This document shows positions 30,593-41,993 of a stretch of 64,000 nt of DNA, in pieces; the stretch's first letter is position 1; each line of letters opens with the position of its first letter. The position numbers and the translations under genes were made by a program. This stretch comes from Paulinella micropora (taxonomy: Eukaryota > Cercozoa > Imbricatea > Euglyphida). The stretch is from positions 342,384 through 406,383 of the forward strand of contig BJOX01000338.1 in NCBI GenBank assembly GCA_009731375.1, read 5' to 3'. Below the pieces are notes generated by a model that worked only from the letters and a program-made list of their open reading frames with translations, searched no databases and was not told the DNA's origin.

Positions 30593-33503
30593 TGTCTATG
30601 CTCATGGCGATACCATATGGTCTCCAGTGTTACCATATGGTATCAGTTTTTTAGTGACAGGTTTTCAAAAAATTCTAGCGATCGAACCGGATGCGTTGTC
30701 ATAAAATAAACTACAGTAATCTATTGAGCAAGTCCCCAGGAAGCGACCCGTAAAATTTCTCTACAAAACTTTGAGTTGAAGTTTTTTTTTTTTTGATAGA
30801 AGGGTGACCCCTACCAATACACTTTTTCCACTGGAAGCCGCCACATAATGATTTTTTCTCCAAAGATGGAAGTAGGAACGACCATCTCAGTCTCTGTTTC
30901 TCGGTTCGGGGTGCCTTGGGCAAAAAAGAAATTCGGGGAATCGAAATATAAGGACATTCGGGCTTTGGGTGTGTTGAAAGAAAAAGAAACGAAACAAAAA
31001 AAAGCTCTTATTACTGCTCGGTTTGATGGTAAGGATTATTACGAGTTCACAAAACATTTGAAGCCAGAGCCAGCCCATGAGTGGTCGAGTTTGGCTTTCA
31101 TGAATGGGGAGGGCGAAGAGGTAGTGATGGAGGTCTCTGATGATGAAGAACAAGAAGAGGAGGAGCAGGAGGAGGAACAAAAACAAGAACAGAAAGAGCA
31201 GGCTGCTGTAGAAGAAGACGAGGAGGAGGGGGAGGGAGGTGATGAAGAATTCATGCCCTGTTAGAATCCAAGCCCTCATACGGCCGAGGAAATAGAGACT
31301 GAGAGAGAAAAACTCCTGGGAAAGGGGTTCGACTGGAAGCTGGGTCCACAGGCGGTGGATTGGGGAGCAGATCGACATTGGCACAAACCGAAGACGACAC
31401 TCGATGAAAAAAAAGACACTGGCCCCCTCCTCTCTCTCTGTCTTCTCTATATATTTTTCCTATTCCAGTTAGCACCTCATTCCCCAACACTTTCTCTACA
31501 TGTCTATGTTTTTTTTTTAAATTGTGTTGTGTTGTTTCAGACAACGATTGGAAAGAAAAAAAAATTTCAACTCTGTGTTTGGTCTGTTGGTTTCTTGTAA
31601 TCATGGTGTCAACTTTTTTCAAGGTTTTTGTTTGTTTGCCAATTTTTTTTTTAATTTTTTTTCTTTTTTCCTGTGTGTAGACACTTTTTGCACTTTTTGC
31701 CAATGGATGCGGTGACAAAACTTATACAGCTTACTAACATAGAGCTAGCGAAAGAGAAAGATAAGAGGGTCTCAAAACCACTTACCACGGAAGAATTTTT
31801 TGTTTTTTTGGGGCTGTTAATCCAAATCTCATTGGCCGACAGAGGTAGGAGAAGGTCACACTGGGCACCCAAAAAGTGTATGGGTACAGACGGCTTGCCG
31901 GGGGATGGTTACGGCGACATAATGGCCTGCAATCGGTTCGAGGGGATCTTGAAATGTTTACGTACAGGTCCACCAGCAACAGAAGAGGACCCTTTTTTGC
32001 CTATTCGGGGGTGGGCGGAGGCTGTCGATCGTAAGGCGAGGGAAGCCATAGTTGCGGGGGGGGGTCATTACTATCGACGAAAGTATGGGGCAGTTCACTG
32101 GAGAAGGAATGCCTGGGCAAATGGATGTTCCCCGCAAGCCGATCCCCGTGGGAAGGGAATATCATACCGCCTGTTGTGTTGAGTCTGGGGTCTGTATCGC
32201 ACTGGAGATGGTGGAAGGTAAGGAGAGAGATCAAAAAAAAGAATTTGCACATGAGTTCGGGGTCACTACTGCCACCACTTTGCGTATGATGAGGCCGTGG
32301 TTCGGTTCTGGGCGCATTGCAATCGGTGATTCGTGGTTTGCCAGTTGCAAAACAGCATGTGAGTTGAAAAAAAGGGGCCTTGATTTTGTCGGAATGGTGA
32401 AGACTGCACACGCGGGCTTTCCTGTGAAGATGCTATGGGGTGCCAGGGGGGGGTCGAAGGGGGATTTGGCGTCAGCAACATGCGAAAAGGACGGTATCAG
32501 GCTGCTCGCGGTGAACCAAAACGACCACAATCAGCAGCAGGTTATTGCTACATGCTCCACCACTTTGCCCGGAAAGCCGCGGAATGCTCGTTACAGCCGC
32601 ACTTTGCCTCTTGTCCCAGGTGCGAGGCCGTGGCGTTGTATTATAGCGCTTTCAACGCTGTCGATCAATTCAACTCCGCTCGCCACGGGTCCTCTTCCCT
32701 CAACCTCGGCATTACAGTCAATGACTGGAATAAGGTTGATTTCTTTATTTTGCTGGATTTTATTATCACCAATGCTTACAAGCATTTCAATTTTTTCAGC
32801 AAAACCGTTTTGGTCAATCTCAATATGCTGAAAGGAGACAACAGGCCCGGCTTTTTCAAGCATCTCCTCGCATCCAAGCTCATTGAAAGCGGAAACGAGC
32901 CTAATCTTGCAGGTCCCCAGCCCCCCCCCCCTCCGCACCCCTCGCTCCTGTCGCCCCCCCGTTCACCCCGTGCATGGAACTGTGCAGATATCCTTTGACC
33001 CTTATGTCGGACAAAATTAGAAAAAAGCAGGAGGCCGGTCGCGCATACAGCCAGAGCACGGAGAGGCCAAAGAGGCGTAGGTGCCGTGTTTGCCTGTACG
33101 CTTTTTCTGAGAGGAGGGTGTCCATGACGAGTTATTATTGCGCCTCCTGTGGCCAGGATATGCCACTGTGCAGCGGCGAAGGTCGCACATGTCACGCCTG
33201 GCACAAGCAATACGGAAAACCAGCAAAAAAAAAAACAGCGTAAGTGATTTTGAGAATTTTCAAATCGTTTAAACACTAGATACCACCTGGTATCAGGGGT
33301 AAAAATGACTTTGGGGCGGGGGCTCTCTGACAGTAAGGCATGCGCCTTTCACTCATGTAAATAAATTTTTCTTACTTTGGGTGACAGGAAAACAAAGTTT
33401 AATAGCAATATTAATAAAGTTTTATGATTCTATTATTTTTTTCTGATCCGGAATATTAATAATTATGGATACCATATGGTATCCATGCACATACACATAG
33501 ACA
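30593..33503 (+). mobile_element. piggyBac-like DNA transposon, 2.9 kb
   Basis: Ends are inverted repeats (TGTCTATG, then CATGG and GATACCATATGG on both sides). The insertion created a four-base duplication ATAG (30589-30592 and 33504-33507), shown by comparison with the uninterrupted 3' LTR of the host Copia element. Near-palindromes containing ACCATATGGT occur just inside both ends. It carries a broken transposase gene. The usual piggyBac target is TTAA. Confidence 0.8.
30848..33243 (+). pseudogene. piggyBac-type transposase (DDE_Tnp_1_7), frame-shifted
   Basis: Pieces in different frames together resemble a full transposase. An N-terminal segment has a Glu/Asp-rich tail (30848-31264). A domain start lies at 31673-32050. 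The catalytic region holds ITIDESMGQF and IAIGDSWFAS (32055-32560), followed by YYSAFNAVDQFN (about 32640). A C-terminal Cys/His zinc-binding domain (about 33080-33215) shows CRVC, CASC and CHAWH. Frame changes fall near G8 at about 32056, near 32620 and in a C-rich run at 32920-32960. Homopolymer miscalls, introns or real decay could explain them. An intron between 31264 and 31673 is possible. As it stands it encodes no single protein. Confidence 0.75.
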
Positions 33504-33561
33504 ATAGATCCTGAAAGGCGGGGTCGGTAAAGATTCCACGATGGGTAGCTTCCCAAAGGTT

Positions 33562-36500
33562 ATGAACCTTGGAACTGAGAAAACAGTGGGTTTAAAGCAA
33601 GAGTACATCCCGCAGTTGGATGGTATCACTCGGAATTATTCCGACTTCCGTTACAAGCTAGTGAACTGTGCAAAGTGCATCAGTGCCTGGCATGGTGAGT
33701 GCATTACGCTGGCATTTGATGACTCAGCAAAAGCAAAGGTTAAATATCCTTACGATCCAGCGAAAGCACTGGAGATTGAGGAGAGGGAGTTGCCTGATGA
33801 ACCAGACTCAGAGGATACCCCTGATAGCGATTCTGACGATGAAGGCAGTGCGTCAGACGCGGGTAGACAGAGACCAAAACGAAGAAAGATGAAAGCAAGA
33901 CACCCACTGAAGACAAACCGAAGGATTGGGCGAAGCTAACTGACGAACAAAAGAAACAGTGGAGAGAGAAAAGAGCTAAGAAACTGAAACGTGAGAAACG
34001 AAGACAGTCGAAACGAGCACACACAATAAGAGTGAAAGTAGTACAGAAAGAGAAAAGCATTATGAACGCATGCGAACACTACAACTCATTCTGTCTGTTG
34101 CTTTTTCTCATCCTGTTGTCGTTCGATATTTACGTACTAAGACAGTCACAGGACCGATAGAGCTGATGGAGGCAGTAAGGGCCAAGTTCGGTTCAATCTC
34201 CGGGGTTAACAAGAACATAAAGGCGCAAATTTTCGAAAACATGTATCCAAAACCCTGACAAAACGTTGATGCATGGTTGAATGATTATGTTGCAATGAAG
34301 GGAGAGGTAGAGAGTCACAGAACTCACCCATTCGACGAAAATGACCTCATAAGAGCCCTGCTTGCTAAGCTTGCAAACACCCCGCATATGGAGAGAATTT
34401 CAAAGCAATTTACTTCAACCTACCCACCAACCTTAGACCAGGTCATTTGATGACTTAGTTGACGTGCAAGAGACACATGGGCGTTGTGGAGAAAGGATAA
34501 GTGGAAGGGAGAAGAGAGGAAAGAGAGGCCTGAAAAGCCCACGAGGCAGAAGAGGGAGACAAACCTCTTGGTAGGCGATAAGGGAGATGAGGACGAAGGG
34601 GGTAAGGGCAAGTACAGAAAGTTCAAGAAGAAGGAGGAGTGGTGGCTCAAAGTCACTTGTTATGAGTGTAACGAGAAAGGTCACACCAAGAAGTATTGCC
34701 CAACAAAGAAACCCCGAAAGAAAAGTCAAGCGAGTGAAGACAAGAACGACAATAAAAAGAAAAAGGGAAAACCTCAGAGCAACAAGCACAAAAAGTCTCT
34801 CAAAGACAAAGACATGAACCTCATTAGAGAGGAAGAACAAGAAGGGGACACAGAAACAGATAGTGACGCTTTACTCGTCTTCATGGGGGGAGATGTCCTA
34901 GACGACCCTGGGGAAACCCCTGACGAAGAGAGAGGCAGGGAGAGAGCGAATGTCGAGTCTGGGGAACCTCAGATTGAGCCAGGTGTTCGTCCCCTGTCGA
35001 CAAATCGAAGTGACGGAGGGAGTCCCTCCGCCACACCAATCTCACGCTCTCATAGTCAGTTAACCAGGGACACCTCCACAAACACCCCACAGCGTCAAAA
35101 CCCAGCCCCCAAAACACCTCTGACAACGATTGAGAGGTACAGCAGAGACAGACCGAGGTCCCTTAAGTGTCACGGGAAAAACAAAAAGAACAGTCCTTGT
35201 CAGATCTCACTTGAAAAAGACAAGAGGGGTCCAAATGCTATGAAAGCTTCTAGGTTGACCTATGGGTTATTTTGTGGTTATCACGCGAAAAAGCAAGACA
35301 AGGAGTATCCTTTGCTTGACCTAGCTGTCAGCCCAGACCTCCGTCCTCCTAAATCCCCTTACTACCCAGACGAGAGTGGTTTGCGAGAAGATGCAAAAGC
35401 AAGAGGCATAGTCATACCGCACAACCTCACTACCACATTCACCAACCAATCTCCACAGAGGGAGGGAGAGAGTGAGCAAAAAGGAGTGAAAAGGGAAGTG
35501 AGGGGGAGTAAGCGTCTAGAGACATCACACACCTCCACCACACAAACACCTCACACCGCATCATCTGCACAAGTCACGCAAACAGCTGACACACCAATGC
35601 AAAGAGAGAGCAGTGAGGAAGAAGATGAAGAAGAGATGGAGGAATCATACTATGATGATGATGAGAATGACTCTAGATGTTCTGATGAGATCAGACATGA
35701 TATGGCTATGGCAGCATGTTTGGATGATGATGATGTTGACCCGGAATTTCTGACATTTACGCAAAAAGGGAATGTTAAGAAATATTTTCAGAAGCATGGC
35801 ATTATCAAGAAGACTCACGCTAAGAGTGGGAGTCCGGCATCTGCCGGACTGCCCAGTGTTGCCGTAGGGACCGGGGAGGCCAAGGGGAAGCAGCGGGGAG
35901 GCGCGGCAGCAACCCCAACACCACAGCCAGGTCCAACACCTCAAGCCCAACCACACACCAGCACACCACCCGTCATCACTTTCAAAGACATAGAACAGCT
36001 CGCTCAACAACTCACAACAACATGCATTAGGGAAAGCAGTGGTGAGGTAAAGAGAGTGAGTGAAGGGAAGTTAGTGCTAGCTGAGTTCTTGACAGAAGTG
36101 GTGAGAGCGATAGAGGGAGTGTATATAGCACACGCAGCACGCACAACACTATCCCCGCCAACACAGACCCAAAACAGCAACACCTCACAGCCACCAGCAC
36201 CATCACAACACAAGAACAGCAAACATAACTACGCACTAGTGTTAGATGGGGAAGCCTTAGGGGGGCGAGACAGAAAGAGCACGATAGTTCAGGATAGCGG
36301 GTCGTCCCGAGACATTGCATGCAACCCTGAAATATTACGCGACATCAAGTCCGTAACCCCTGTCAAGCTAATTACAGGTAATGGAGAGTGTGAGATAGGA
36401 CAGGAGGGGACGGCAAGAGTGACGCGTATCAACGGACACGGTAGACCAATTACGGTGTCAAGGCCAATGCTCCTTGACGCCAGGTTACCCGTGAATATTG

Positions 36501-36727
36501 CTTCAACCGGCAGGATGGATAATACCCATCACCGGTCTATCATTCACCAAAGTGGACAGCTGGTCATACTCAAACACCCCATAAGACTAGAGGAGAAAGA
36601 CGTACTTGTCAGAGGTAAACTCATGTCAACCCTTCTTTTTAAGTGGGACGATGAATTTGACACCCTATTAGACATCAATGAGCGTTATGAACCCCCACAG
36701 AATAAGAATAGGTGTGTGGTGGGGTAA
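33562..36727 (+). pseudogene. gag: Copia Gag and protease region, frames interrupted
   Basis: The Gag N-terminus (from an ATG at 33562) contains the NYSDFRYKL motif typical of Copia Gag. The frame breaks near 33900-34480. From 34484 a long open frame of 747 codons follows. It has a CCHC zinc knuckle (CYECNEKGHTKKYC) at about codon 62, a low-complexity Thr/Pro/Gln region, and near codon 600 the aspartic protease start VQDSGSSRDIACN (D-S-G). Related elements encode Gag-Pol as one polyprotein, so the several frames indicate decay. Confidence 0.7.
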
Positions 36728-37697
36728 AAGGGGAGGGAAAACCCAAGAGAGAAAGACAGAAGCGTAGGCAGACAGAGGGCAAAATAGGGGAGGTAACGCT
36801 GTATGCGTCTTGTCCCTGTAAGCCTGGTGCAATTAGAAAGGTAGATATAGAATTGTTCCATTATGCATGTGGACACTATAGCATTAAGGAGCTTTGGCAA
36901 ATGCATTAGGCATAAAGCTAGTAGGAGATGAGAAGAAAGTAGAATTTTGTGAATCATGCATGATAGGTAAGGCAAAACAGTTGCCTAGGTTTAAAGTTAA
37001 TAAGATAGAGAGAGCTAGTAAGCCAGGAGTAATATTACACATAGACACCGGAAAGTGGTCAGCACGGTCAATACACGGTAAGAGACACAAATTTTCGGTC
37101 ACGGACGATTACTCGTTGTTTATTAAGGATTATTATCTTGCTCATAAGAACGAATTTATTGACTGCATTAAGCAGGCGGTAGCATTTTATGAGAGACAGA
37201 CAGGAAACAAAGTACAAGAAATTATGTGATAAAGAGTTTGATGTCCCGAAAGAGGTGATAGAGTGGTGGAAGCCTAGTCAGTTTATTCGGAAAACTTCAG
37301 CAACGGGGGACAAGGATGTAACCCTATCGCTGAAAAAGCCAATGACATTACGCCTGGGGCCGCAAGAGCCATGCGTTACCATGCCCACCTGCCCATTTCT
37401 TTCTGGGCAGAGATGGAGCATTCGGCAACCACTCTACATAACATTTTGCCTGCCACCCAAGTGCCAAGGAGGGGATGTCCCCATTTGAGCAGTTATTGGG
37501 AAGGAAACCGTTTTTGAAACACCTTAGACCGATAGGTTGCATGGGGGTAATGTATACAGGAAAAGGTAGAAAGGGACAGTTTAGAGGAAAGAAAGTTATG
37601 CTAGTAGGGTATGACTTATTTAGAGAGTTATATAGAGTGTGGGACGGTAGAAAAGTAGTAACAGGAGTTAGAAACGTGCGCTTTAACCGTACGTGAT
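36712..37697 (+). pseudogene. Copia integrase, frame-shifted
   Basis: The pre-integrase zinc region is split across frames (FHYACGH, then CESCMIGKA). It is followed by the catalytic start HIDTGKWSARSIHGKRHKF and VTDDYS. Frames change near 36900, 37200 and 37450. The later part (LLGRKPFLKHLRPIGCMG) matches the usual post-core region. The catalytic core is incomplete as read, so this copy cannot make integrase. Confidence 0.7.
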
Positions 37698-40239
37698 AGG
37701 GAAGGAAGCACATCCAGAGAGAACAGTCAAGTGGGATGAGGATGTAGCTGAGGGGGAGAGTGAGAGTAAGGATGTCGATGTTGAACAAACACACTCCACA
37801 CCCACCACCACCACAGTCACCACCACCCACACACAAGAGGACACGACACAGACGCATGACGATGACGACACATATGACAATGTCGATGATGTTAGTCAGT
37901 CAGATAGTCAACAAGGACAGGGGGAGTATGGAGGGGACACAGGGGGAGTCAGCATAGATCACAAACACACACAAACACAAGATAGCTTTTCAACACAGGA
38001 CATCGACACCACACCGACAGCTGCACCCCATCCCACCGACACAACCCCACAGACAACCAACACAGGACTAGGACATGCACACGCACTCGCAGATGCATCT
38101 GACCCTCAAGCACAACATGAGAGAAGAGCATATGAAGAGAGTGAGCAACCTAGTAAAGGAGGAACATGGGAGCAGAGTGACAAGATCACAGAAGCTAACA
38201 TAGTTCAAGAAGGAAAACGAATAAGACGACAGGCACAACAACAACCACCACAAGCACAACAACCACCATCACGACCGCATAGTGAATTAAAACGAAAACA
38301 AAAAGTACTTGAGGCTCAGGAACTAGAAGGAGTGGGAGTGAAAGTCCTTGCGAGAGAGNNNNNNNNNNGAGACGAGTGGGCAGAGAAGACATACGGAGAG
38401 GGCTGGGAGAGTAAAGTGCGCACAGGCATAGTGAAGCAGAAGTGTGCCCCCAAAGAGAGGTTGAAAGTTAGAAGACAACCTAAGCCATCTCACTTTGTTC
38501 AATTTGAGGACAGACTAGAGAAGATGCTGGATTCTGAGATCAATAAGTACAAGGTAAGTGAGGGAGAGTCCGTATTGCCTGCTGGAGAGTTGGAGAGTGC
38601 TATGTTATGTTATGACAGATGCATGAATGAACCAAATGAGCTTTTGCTTTATTTTAACATTCGTCTGCCTAAAGAGATAGCAGAGCAGGCGAAAGAGTTG
38701 TTAGAGGGCATGAAGAAAGAGATACAATCTCTTAAGGACTTTAAGACATACACATGGGTTAACTATAGCGAAGCCAAAAAGGCTGGTGCTAGCAAGATAG
38801 TTAGGCTCACATGGGTTCACAAAGTAAAGATAGAAGAGAACGGAAGGAAGTTTGTTAAGTCTAGATTAGCTTTAAGAGGAGACATGTTAGAGCCAGGGGT
38901 TAGTTTCAACCCTGACCAATTATTTGTCCCTTGTGCCTCACATCGCTCACTGCTCATGCTTGCCAAACTAAATGCCTGGCATGGTAATAAGCTTTACGGA
39001 ATCGATTTCAAAAATGCTTACTTGAATGCCCGCATGCAAGATCCGGTATTCGCCTACCCACCTGATGCAATGGATAGAGAGGGCAAAGAGGGGATGATAT
39101 TGCGTGTTGATGGAGCGTTATATGGTGCGCCTCAGGCAGGTAGAAGGTGGTATGACATACTAGCCCCTAAGGTAGTAAAGCTAGGATTTAGGTTGTTAGA
39201 CTCCGACTTATGCATGTTCGTAGAGAAAGACAAGCCTATAAGAGAAGCTATAATGGGAGTATTTCACGTGGATGATTTGATATTTTCCGCACCTAACAAA
39301 GAAGCTTATGATAAATTCGCGTCTGCGTTAGAACGGTACTACCCACTCAAAAGGCTAGGAGCTGCAAAAGAATTCAAAGGTTTTGAGATAGTGCATGAGA
39401 AAGGCAGAATCGTTTTGCACCAGAGAAAGTACCAATTGCAAATTTTACGTGAGACAGGATACGCAAATTCTCGTCCGGTCAGTACCCCGGCGGTAGACCA
39501 AACACCGAAAGCAATGTCGGAAGATGCTGCTTTGCGTAAAATGTCTATTCCGAGTACAGTAGGCAGTTTGCTTTATTTAGCCAAAATGACAAGGCCAGAT
39601 ATCGAACAAGCTCTTAACGTTGCAAGCGTCATGCAAACCATAGACAAGGGAGTAACTTACGCTATGTTAGGCAGAATCATACGCTATTTAATCAAGTCTT
39701 TTCGCGGTATAGCATTTAACGGGCCAAAATCCGTTCAAGAGGGTATGTCCTACCCTAAGGTCACTTTATGGCCCGATGCCGCTCATAAAGTCTGTTTGAA
39801 AACGGGTAAGTCTCGCACGGGATTTATAATCTTGTGGGGAGGAGACCCGATAGGTTGGCTTTCAAAAAGACAGAGTAGGATAGCACTTAGTTCAAATGAC
39901 GCGGAAATTTACGCTGCTGCTGAATGCATAAGAGAAGGACTAGCAATAGGACATGTCAGACAGGAACTCGGAATTCCGCCAAATGGTGCAGTAGAAATTT
40001 TCGAGGATAATTCACAAACAATTCTCGCGGGTGAAAGAGGATTATCCGGACCCCGCACCAAACATTTGCCTCTCAAATTACACTTCATTCATCACCTTCA
40101 GAGAGATGGAGAGATAAAGTTCATAAAGGTAGGAACTAAAAAGCAAATAGGAGATTTACTCACTAAACCGTTACCGCGCGAGCAGTTTAATTATTTGCTC
40201 AACAAATTTACGGTTATCATTCCGGGTGAACCGGAATGA
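37693..40239 (+). CDS. pol: Copia reverse transcriptase-RNase H (RVT_2), long open frame
   Basis: 848 codons, open except for a 10-N gap at 38359-38368. The first 250 residues are Thr/Gln/Asp-rich linker. The RVT_2 domain follows with VNYSEAKKAGASKIV, YGIDFKNAYLNA (catalytic Asp, about 39000), GALYGAPQAGRRWYD and FHVDDLIF (the two catalytic Asp, about 39262). The RNase H end shows LWPDAAH, SSNDAEIYAAAE, IFEDNSQTI and TKHLPLKLHF, and then the usual close GDLLTKPLP. It is the distal part of a Gag-Pol reading frame; the start at 37693 is only where the frame opens. All key polymerase residues are present, but upstream frames are broken. Confidence 0.85.
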   Translation: MIGKEAHPERTVKWDEDVAEGESESKDVDVEQTHSTPTTTTVTTTHTQEDTTQTHDDDDTYDNVDDVSQSDSQQGQGEYGGDTGGVSIDHKHTQTQDSFSTQDIDTTPTAAPHPTDTTPQTTNTGLGHAHALADASDPQAQHERRAYEESEQPSKGGTWEQSDKITEANIVQEGKRIRRQAQQQPPQAQQPPSRPHSELKRKQKVLEAQELEGVGVKVLAREXXXXDEWAEKTYGEGWESKVRTGIVKQKCAPKERLKVRRQPKPSHFVQFEDRLEKMLDSEINKYKVSEGESVLPAGELESAMLCYDRCMNEPNELLLYFNIRLPKEIAEQAKELLEGMKKEIQSLKDFKTYTWVNYSEAKKAGASKIVRLTWVHKVKIEENGRKFVKSRLALRGDMLEPGVSFNPDQLFVPCASHRSLLMLAKLNAWHGNKLYGIDFKNAYLNARMQDPVFAYPPDAMDREGKEGMILRVDGALYGAPQAGRRWYDILAPKVVKLGFRLLDSDLCMFVEKDKPIREAIMGVFHVDDLIFSAPNKEAYDKFASALERYYPLKRLGAAKEFKGFEIVHEKGRIVLHQRKYQLQILRETGYANSRPVSTPAVDQTPKAMSEDAALRKMSIPSTVGSLLYLAKMTRPDIEQALNVASVMQTIDKGVTYAMLGRIIRYLIKSFRGIAFNGPKSVQEGMSYPKVTLWPDAAHKVCLKTGKSRTGFIILWGGDPIGWLSKRQSRIALSSNDAEIYAAAECIREGLAIGHVRQELGIPPNGAVEIFEDNSQTILAGERGLSGPRTKHLPLKLHFIHHLQRDGEIKFIKVGTKKQIGDLLTKPLPREQFNYLLNKFTVIIPGEPE

Positions 40240-40580
40240 CTACGGGTGTTTCACCTATATTTTGTATTTTGTTTTCGTTTTGTGTGAGTTGTTTAGTTTT
40301 ATCGATGTCGGACTGGAGACCATGGAATCTGCGATCGATGACTTGGCTCGATTACGTACCCTTCGATCGGATCATTGACCAATACGCAGAGTGGGTAGTC
40401 AATAGAGCGGAGTTCATGAAGCTAAAGCATGGAAGGTATCCGCGGCAGGATATCGAACAGCTTCAGGCGGACGATGTAGAACAGGACGACGATCCAGATC
40501 AAGAACAGTGGGAATACGAAGGCAGAGTGGAAGAAGGCGATGGACATGACAGCGACGGGCTACGTAATGAGGTGGATTAG
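40236..40580 (+). CDS. Small ORF after Copia pol, overlapping its stop
   Basis: 114 codons beginning with an ATG whose last two bases overlap the pol TGA (ATGA, 40236-40239). Residues about 7-25 form one hydrophobic stretch (FCILFSFCVSCLVLSM), a possible signal anchor. The rest is acidic and soluble-looking. A few Copia-like elements have an extra ORF at this place, but no similarity to a known envelope or other family is seen. It could be chance readable sequence before the 3' LTR. Confidence 0.4.
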   Translation: MTTGVSPIFCILFSFCVSCLVLSMSDWRPWNLRSMTWLDYVPFDRIIDQYAEWVVNRAEFMKLKHGRYPRQDIEQLQADDVEQDDDPDQEQWEYEGRVEEGDGHDSDGLRNEVD

Positions 40581-40848
40581 CCCTCAGGGTCACGCGGTGG
40601 CCGGTGGCGGGATTCCTGACATTTCTGGTGGCCAGTGGCAAAAATCGTAGGACAATCTCATTTTATCTCATACAGCTCGCTTTTCTTTCTTTTCACTTGT
40701 TTCCTCACACCTCTAACGTTTTTATATATATAGCTTTTAGTGACTTTTTAGACCCCTTACTGGAAGCGCTTGCAAATTTTTCATTTGCTTAAGAACTATA
40801 AGACACGTAAGACGGTAGTTATAATATTAACAAATAACTAAGGGGGAG

Positions 40849-41123
40849 CGTTGGTCATTACTATTTCAATTTAATTCACCGTTACTTAGGTAGTTGATTT
40901 GTCAATAGGCCGGACAGTCAACAATGCCAATGTTAACTGAAAATGCGTAAGACCTGTACCTAAGTTAGTCAGTTTGTGACGTGGAAGTCAAAGAGTCAGT
41001 TCTTTTATTATACGAGTTATTAAAGTGCGTTCAAGTTCCATACTGCGTGATAGTCTCGCTTGGTAGCCCGGATAGATCCTGAAAGGGGTCGGTAAAGGTT
41101 CCACGATGGGTAGCTTCCCAAAG
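40849..41123 (+). repeat. Copia 3' LTR
   Basis: 275 bp, intact, matching the two halves of the 5' LTR. It is bounded by the purine tract on the left and the ATTTT duplication on the right. Confidence 0.85.
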
Positions 41124-41146
41124 ATTTTTGCCGTTCCCAGTCATTT

Positions 41147-41364
41147 TGTGGACATCACCCCCCGAATTATCCGGTAACAAACTTATTTATAGATTTCGTC
41201 TGGCCGGACACGTCTGAAATGCCAATTTGATCCTGGTCTTTTGGCGGCTTTTTGTCTTTGCGTCACTGAGCTAATATAACGAGACATCATTCTCTTTTTT
41301 GAGGACTGTGTTTGGTTATATTACCGACTTACTCTTCCATTAAGCTATCGTTGGGGATAGTACA
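41147..41364 (+). repeat. Gypsy 5' LTR
   Basis: Starts TGTGGACATC, ends GATAGTACA. Near-identical to 51229-51446 and 52260-52477. Confidence 0.9.
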
Positions 41365-41993
41365 TTTGGAGTCCATAGCTGAAGGCTGATTTCTTTTCTG
41401 ATCTGTCGTACAGACATCAGATAAGCACAAATTTATTTTTCGCTGATCTGTCGCACAGACATCAGACGAAAACAAACACTCCTACTCATCCTCAAACAAA
41501 AAACTTACAAACAAGCAATCAATTTGTCACAAGCTGGCATAACCTTTAGCCCTTGTGCACATTTGGCTTCTGTGTGCTCTTCTACAAGACACCAGACCAC
41601 ACCTACTCCACTCCCTCTTGCTGCTTGCATAAAGCCAAGTAGGACAAGTGCGAAACAAACATCAGACAAACACACAGACAGAGGAAAAACGAGCAAAGCA
41701 CTCCCACTCTCTGTTCTGAACCATTTTCCTTGCATTTTCTCTGCAGAAACCAGAGGAGATTACACATCTCTCACACAAGAGCAAGACAAATATCGAAGCA
41801 CTGTCCGACGACAGACTGACTTCTACAAAACAGCTCTTTTGACCAAACTATCGTTATCTCTGTGTAGGGCCTGACGCCCCATAACTATTTCAACAGAGAA
41901 AAGGAAGAAGGAGAAGAAGGTTGCATAGAGTGATAAGAATAACAGAGGAAAAAAAGAAGAAAAAAAAAGCAGACGTGACTCTCATAACATAAG
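41365..41993 (+). other. Gypsy leader with primer binding site
   Basis: About 630 bp between LTR and gag. TGGAGTCCATAGCTGAAGG from 41367 is the likely tRNA-primer site. A direct repeat GATCTGTCG-CACAGACATCAGA occurs at about 41401 and 41442. Confidence 0.6.

Larger units (their letters stand above)
30355..33558 (+). repeat. Copia 5' LTR, split by a DNA transposon
   Basis: LTR pieces are 30355-30592 and 33504-33558. They match 40849-41123 in sequence and order, with the break at GATAG. Termini appear as CGTTGG and CCAAAG instead of TG and CA. The gag open frame begins inside or directly after the LTR. Confidence 0.8.
30355..41123 (+). mobile_element. Ty1/Copia-type LTR retrotransposon, degraded
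   Basis: The order after the 5' LTR is Gag, protease, integrase, reverse transcriptase, RNase H and 3' LTR, as in Copia. The 5' LTR is interrupted by the piggyBac-like element. A five-base ATTTT flanks both ends (30350-30354 and 41124-41128). The purine tract AAGGGGGAG abuts the 3' LTR at 40840-40848. gag and integrase are broken by frame changes, and the LTRs differ by several indels, so the copy is old and defective. A 10-N gap lies at 38359-38368. Confidence 0.85.

Noticed and set aside
34433-36320. Several 70-135 codon minus-strand frames opposite the Copia gag-protease region
   Set aside because: Antisense shadows of a purine-rich coding strand, with no recognisable content.
40236-40580. 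Calling the small Copia ORF an envelope gene
   Set aside because: It has only one hydrophobic segment, no cysteine pattern or cleavage site, and no similarity to any envelope family.
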